Below, in pieces: positions 60,580 through 64,000 of a stretch of DNA of 64,000 nucleotides. The stretch comes from Amphimedon queenslandica (taxonomy: Eukaryota; Porifera; Demospongiae; Haplosclerida; Niphatidae), in assembly GCF_000090795.2 (NCBI RefSeq), contig NW_003546301.1:1-64000 (forward strand), read 5' to 3'. How positions within the stretch are numbered: position 1 is the stretch's first letter; every line of letters starts with the position of its first letter. Position numbers and translations under genes: made by a program. The notes beneath the pieces are model-generated. The model saw only the letters and a program-made list of their open reading frames with translations. It was not told the origin of the DNA and did no database searches.

Positions 60580-63500
60580 ATGATGTTATATCTAATTGGT
60601 GCTATACTCATTCCGCTTTTACCTGTTATTTCAACTGGAACCAGCAGTGGTAATTTTACACGTAACACATGTATTACATATATATAGTGGGCAATGATAA
60701 TGGTAGTATAGGCCACAAAAATTATAATCACTGATGGGGCATCGCATTGGGCACATCATTAGAAATAATGTACCGTATGGTAGACCTATGGGTGGCAGTT
60801 CACACCTGGGGTCAATTACAATTACAATGATATTATTGTAAAGGCTGGTTTAAATATGATGTTAGGCTTGTGTACTGTTGATTTTTAATCAAAAATGTGG
60901 GCAATTTGACCTTTTGATGCATGCTTTCTGCTAGAATAGAACCAGATTCTCTTCCAGCATCAGGACTAGCATAATATTGTAAATTAACCTTAATTGTAAA
61001 GGAGGCTTAACATAAACAAAATTGTAATTGAAATTTTGATCAAAATGAATAGTCATGGCTAGTGTACTGAATACTGATTACCGAATCAATACAGATGTAA
61101 GGAAAATGCTCTCATTTACTTTAGAGCCACTTCACATTACATGACCATATGTACATGTACATGCAGTGTACACTAGTAGCTGGAAGTGTGACAATCAGGG
61201 TTTCCCAGTATACTGCTCAGCTTCTTGCCAGCTCATGAGGTGTGCTGTTTAGTTTGCTCAGTAGAGCTTTTGTAGAAAACCCTGATCCATGGTATTTGTC
61301 AAAAATGGCTAGTCAATTTTTTGTAATTTTTTTGATACATATACATGTACATGTTTTGATGTTATATACATGTATCTAGTTTGAGCTGATTTCAATCAAA
61401 AATTGAATATTTAAGCTTGCTAAAATCTGGCCTGAGACCATAAAAGTATCCAGGAGAGAATTCTTTGTTTTAATTTTTTTTTGATACATATACATGTTCT
61501 GATGTTGTACCGTATAACAGGATTTATTGACATAGGTTTTATTTTGACAAATTGACGATTTAAAATAAATTGTCAAATTTTATAACCTTTCAAAATTTTG
61601 TATTTTGTACCACTTGTACGTGAAGGCACAAACTTCTTTTATTTGTCAAATTAAAAATTGCCAACTGGAGAAATTTACTTTTTTTGTCAAATTTGTTACT
61701 CGTCTATAAATCCCGCTATACGGTATATGTAGTTTGAGTTGATTCCAGTCAAAATTAAATCTTTAATGAATTTTAATAATAACATTAAAAACGCTTTGTA
61801 AGCTCATGAAGTGTGCTGTTTAGCACACTTAGCACACTTTGTGGGAAGCCAATGTTCTATGGCAGCTAAACTGCAGGTTTTTAATAGCAAGTCATGTTTC
61901 TGTTTCATGCAAAAACATATCAAAGTAGCATGTTTAATTGAAATTACTTCAACATGGAATAATTGTAATGCTAACTGAGTCTATTATTTTACAAAAGGAG
62001 TGTAATGGAATGTGAAATTGTAACTGGCATTCTAAATTGACCCAGAGTTGGAATTGGGTGTATTAATTCGTAGTGGGATTCAAATGATTGTCTTAAAATA
62101 GCACAAATTACATGTGCATTTTGATAGCTGTACAACATTAGGACAAAATTATATTTTGTCAATATTCTAGCTGCATGGTATGATATGATTGCATGTTTTA
62201 CAATTCAAATGCCCTAGGTTTATTTTAGTGAGTATGAATTTTGTGAATTAATCAATTTTAGCTATAATTTTGTTCTGAAATGACAAGAAAATTGCCAAAA
62301 ATTTTTATCTCTAAGACAAATTTTGGCATTGACAATTACACAGGAAAGGGTACAATAATTTAGCCATGCAATTTTAATTCATGCCTAATTGCCCACATAA
62401 ATTCGAGATATGTATACCAAAAGCAGTATTAAATTGAACTAATTTTTTTACTTAGGTAAATGTTTTGAAGGATTTTTGACTGCATTTGATGCAAACATTT
62501 CACATCAGACAGTTTTTGTGGATAACGGCAGTGTACATGTTGAAGAAGTTCAATCATTCCTTTATGATAACCAAGTTCTACCGCTGACCACGTCTTACCA
62601 ACTGACAAAAGATAACATCACATATGTCGTATCTAAAAATACTATTTTGATGATTAACTCGACTAGGTATAAGCCTATAGAGTTAACGTGCAATCCACTC
62701 TCAATTACATTTGGACCAGAGTCACTCAATCAGACTATAATCTATGGTCTCTGTCCTGGAGTTATATTTCGCATAGAACTTTCGCCTTCACATCCTCCTA
62801 CTCCTCAGTACTTTCATTTGAGACAGATGTCAATGAATTTCAATGGTACGATTATGTTTGATAGCCATAATGCTCTACACTTTTTGACCGGTATTGGGAG
62901 TTTTTTGTACATCAAAATTATTCGGTCGGGTGAATCGGCAGAATTGGACGTTCCTTCGTGCAGGTTTGTAACGAACATTAAAATTGTTTCAGGAAATTTC
63001 ATGGCTATATTTTGTGCCGACAGCCATGAAAACTCTTCTATTATTACCTCGGTTCATTTTCGAAACCTTTCGATAGAGAATTATGTCAGCGTACATCTTG
63101 ATGAACCAATAGAACGTGACATTTTAACTGTCAATTCACTGGACAATATCGTATTATTGACAGACAGCTTTTCTCTTCACATCATTGATAGAGTTAATGG
63201 AAACTATAAACTCCTTGATACAAAAGGCAGCACTAAGATTGCTGATACGACAATACTTAGTTCAAAGCGGGCATACTACATTACATCAAGCCTTGCAATG
63301 TTTTCTCCTAATGATGTTCTGAATGGAATCGGACCTTCATCTCAAGCAAACATTCAAGCCTGCGGTCCTCCGACCTGTGCTCCTTCCCTCGGTACTATAG
63401 ATAATAAAGGGATTGTGTATTCAAGAACTGAAACATCGATTGAGTTGAGGGATGATGATGGTGACTGTCATGTGGTAATTCCTCTCAAAATTAAAGCGAA

Positions 63501-63870
63501 GTTTTATGTACACAATTTAACGTTACACTCCACAGAACAAGCATCTCCTAGCTCCTCAACTGGACAAGTGCCTCATGAAATTGTTATACCAGTTATTGTT
63601 TTTGTGGTACTAAGTGGTATTGCCCTTTTTGTAGGCACTGTCATTGCTGTGTCAGTGAAAAAAAGTCAAAGCCGAAAGAGAACTTCATTTTCCATTGCTC
63701 AAGAAAGTGTTCAAGATAATGGGCAGCCTGGGAAAGGTATACAGGAAAGTGGGGAATGTATACAAGAACAAGGGCAGTCTGCTCAAGAGTGTTCTGGCAC
63801 GCAAGAAAGTACGACCCTACCAAACTACCCAGTACAGCAAGGAACCCCCTGTAGCTCCCAAAAATCATGA
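60580..63870 (+). CDS. Type I membrane protein of unknown family
   Basis: Exon 1 (60580-60649) encodes a signal peptide (MMLYLIGAILIPLLPVISTG). After a 1.8-kb intron a single large exon from 62456 reads GKCFEGFLTAFDANISHQTV. The ectodomain of about 380 residues has several NxS/T sequons and repeated beta-strand pairs (for example NITYVVSKNTILMINSTRYK; DNIVLLTDSFSLHIIDRVNG), suggesting a propeller-like fold. One membrane helix (IVIPVIVFVVLSGIALFVGTV) and a tail with QES-type repeats (IQESGECIQEQGQSAQEC) follow. It ends YPVQQGTPCSSQKS. I recognise no family. A cell-surface role is likely. The tail has a single Tyr (LPNYPV). Confidence 0.75.
61195..61860. repeat. Dispersed repeat, copy 5 (compound)
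   Basis: Starts CAATCAGGGTTTCCCAG and includes GCTCATGAGGTGTGCTGTTT, AAAACCCTGATCC, TTTGAGCTGATTTCAATCAA and GCTAAAATCTGGCCTGAGAC. After the nested element come a second TTTGAGTTGATTCCAGTCAA and AAGCTCATGAAGTGTGCTGT. So at least two copies are present, the second split by the insertion. Confidence 0.75.
61508..61725. mobile_element. TA-flanked MITE nested inside the dispersed repeat
   Basis: The ends are inverted repeats of about 22 bp with three mismatches: left CCGTATAACAGGATTTATTG, right (reverse complement) CCGTATAGCGGGATTTATAG. Each is flanked by TA, the target duplication typical of Tc1/mariner-type elements. The interior is AT-rich with no open frame. Flanks ...GATGTTG and TATGTAGTTTGAG rejoin into the uninterrupted form seen at 61361 and 55548, showing the insertion directly. 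Confidence 0.7.
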
Positions 63871-64000
63871 TTCTACTCAAGAAATCAAACAAAGTTTAGA
63901 GTTATTGTTTATTAGTAATGTTAATCAACTTTTCTTCATTTTTTGGTACACAAAAAATTGATATTTAACTCCATTCTCTTCGATGACTCCTTTTGGAACT
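63871..64000. other. 3' flank of the last gene
   Basis: AT-rich sequence after the TGA of the type I membrane protein. No AATAAA signal is certain and no further gene is visible. Confidence 0.5.

Larger units (their letters stand above)
60650..62455. other. 1.8-kb intron with nested repeats
   Basis: Holds the largest copy of the dispersed repeat (61195-61860) with an inverted-repeat element inserted in it (61508-61725). No exon seen elsewhere. Confidence 0.65.

Overview
The window looks like a compact, AT-rich genome of an early-branching animal, most likely a demosponge such as Amphimedon queenslandica. This is inferred from gene content, very short introns (often 40-60 bp, GT-AG) and tight gene spacing. 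No bacterial, viral or retroelement coding sequence was recognised. About 18 protein genes can be supported, plus interspersed repeats, palindrome-rich introns and a 20-base N gap (15426-15445).

Layout. 0.6-9.1 kb (+): a ~2,000-residue protein matching only the N-terminal part of RNF213/mysterin (zinc ribbon, CBM20 and N-arm), with the CBM20/N-arm block duplicated in tandem and no AAA+ or RING part. 9.9-13.6 kb (-): a receptor tyrosine kinase with an unfamiliar two-module ectodomain. 13.9-14.6 kb (-): a CD225/dispanin membrane protein. 14.8-17.6 kb (-): WAVE/WASF. 17.8 kb (+): a 59-residue single-pass membrane protein. 18.1-21.6 kb (-): PEX11 gamma. 21.8-26.4 kb (-): cGMP-dependent protein kinase. 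28.2 kb (-): a secreted beta-trefoil-like (FGF-like?) protein. 28.9 kb (+): intronless GAMT. 29.9-40.0 kb (-): a USP8-like deubiquitinase carrying a WW domain. 40.4-46.9 kb (+): a class I bHLH E-protein. 48.1-50.2 kb (-): 4E-BP. 50.5-53.1 kb (+): mitochondrial NADP-IDH. 53.2-54.2 kb (-): an AKAP7-like 2H phosphoesterase. 54.4-56.4 kb (+): COX7C. 56.5-57.5 kb (-): a Rab GTPase without a terminal prenylation motif. 57.7-59.2 kb (+): ferrochelatase. 59.3-60.3 kb (-): an intronless TPR-like protein. 60.6-63.9 kb (+): a type I membrane protein of unknown family.

Organisation. From 17 kb on, every one of the seven + strand genes starts head-to-head with a - strand gene, with 159-474 bp between start codons. 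Shared bidirectional promoters therefore appear to be the rule. Three consecutive + genes at 50.5-59.2 kb (IDH, COX7C, FECH) all encode mitochondrial proteins, and each is paired with a regulatory gene (4E-BP, AKAP7-like, Rab).

Most novel points: the duplicated RNF213 N-terminal protein without its motor and ligase; the FGF-like secreted trefoil; the orphan receptor kinase ectodomain; the WW-containing USP8; the Rab with an internal Cys-Cys; and a TA-flanked inverted-repeat element nested inside a dispersed repeat family. Exon joins were worked out by eye from GT-AG sites and frame continuity.
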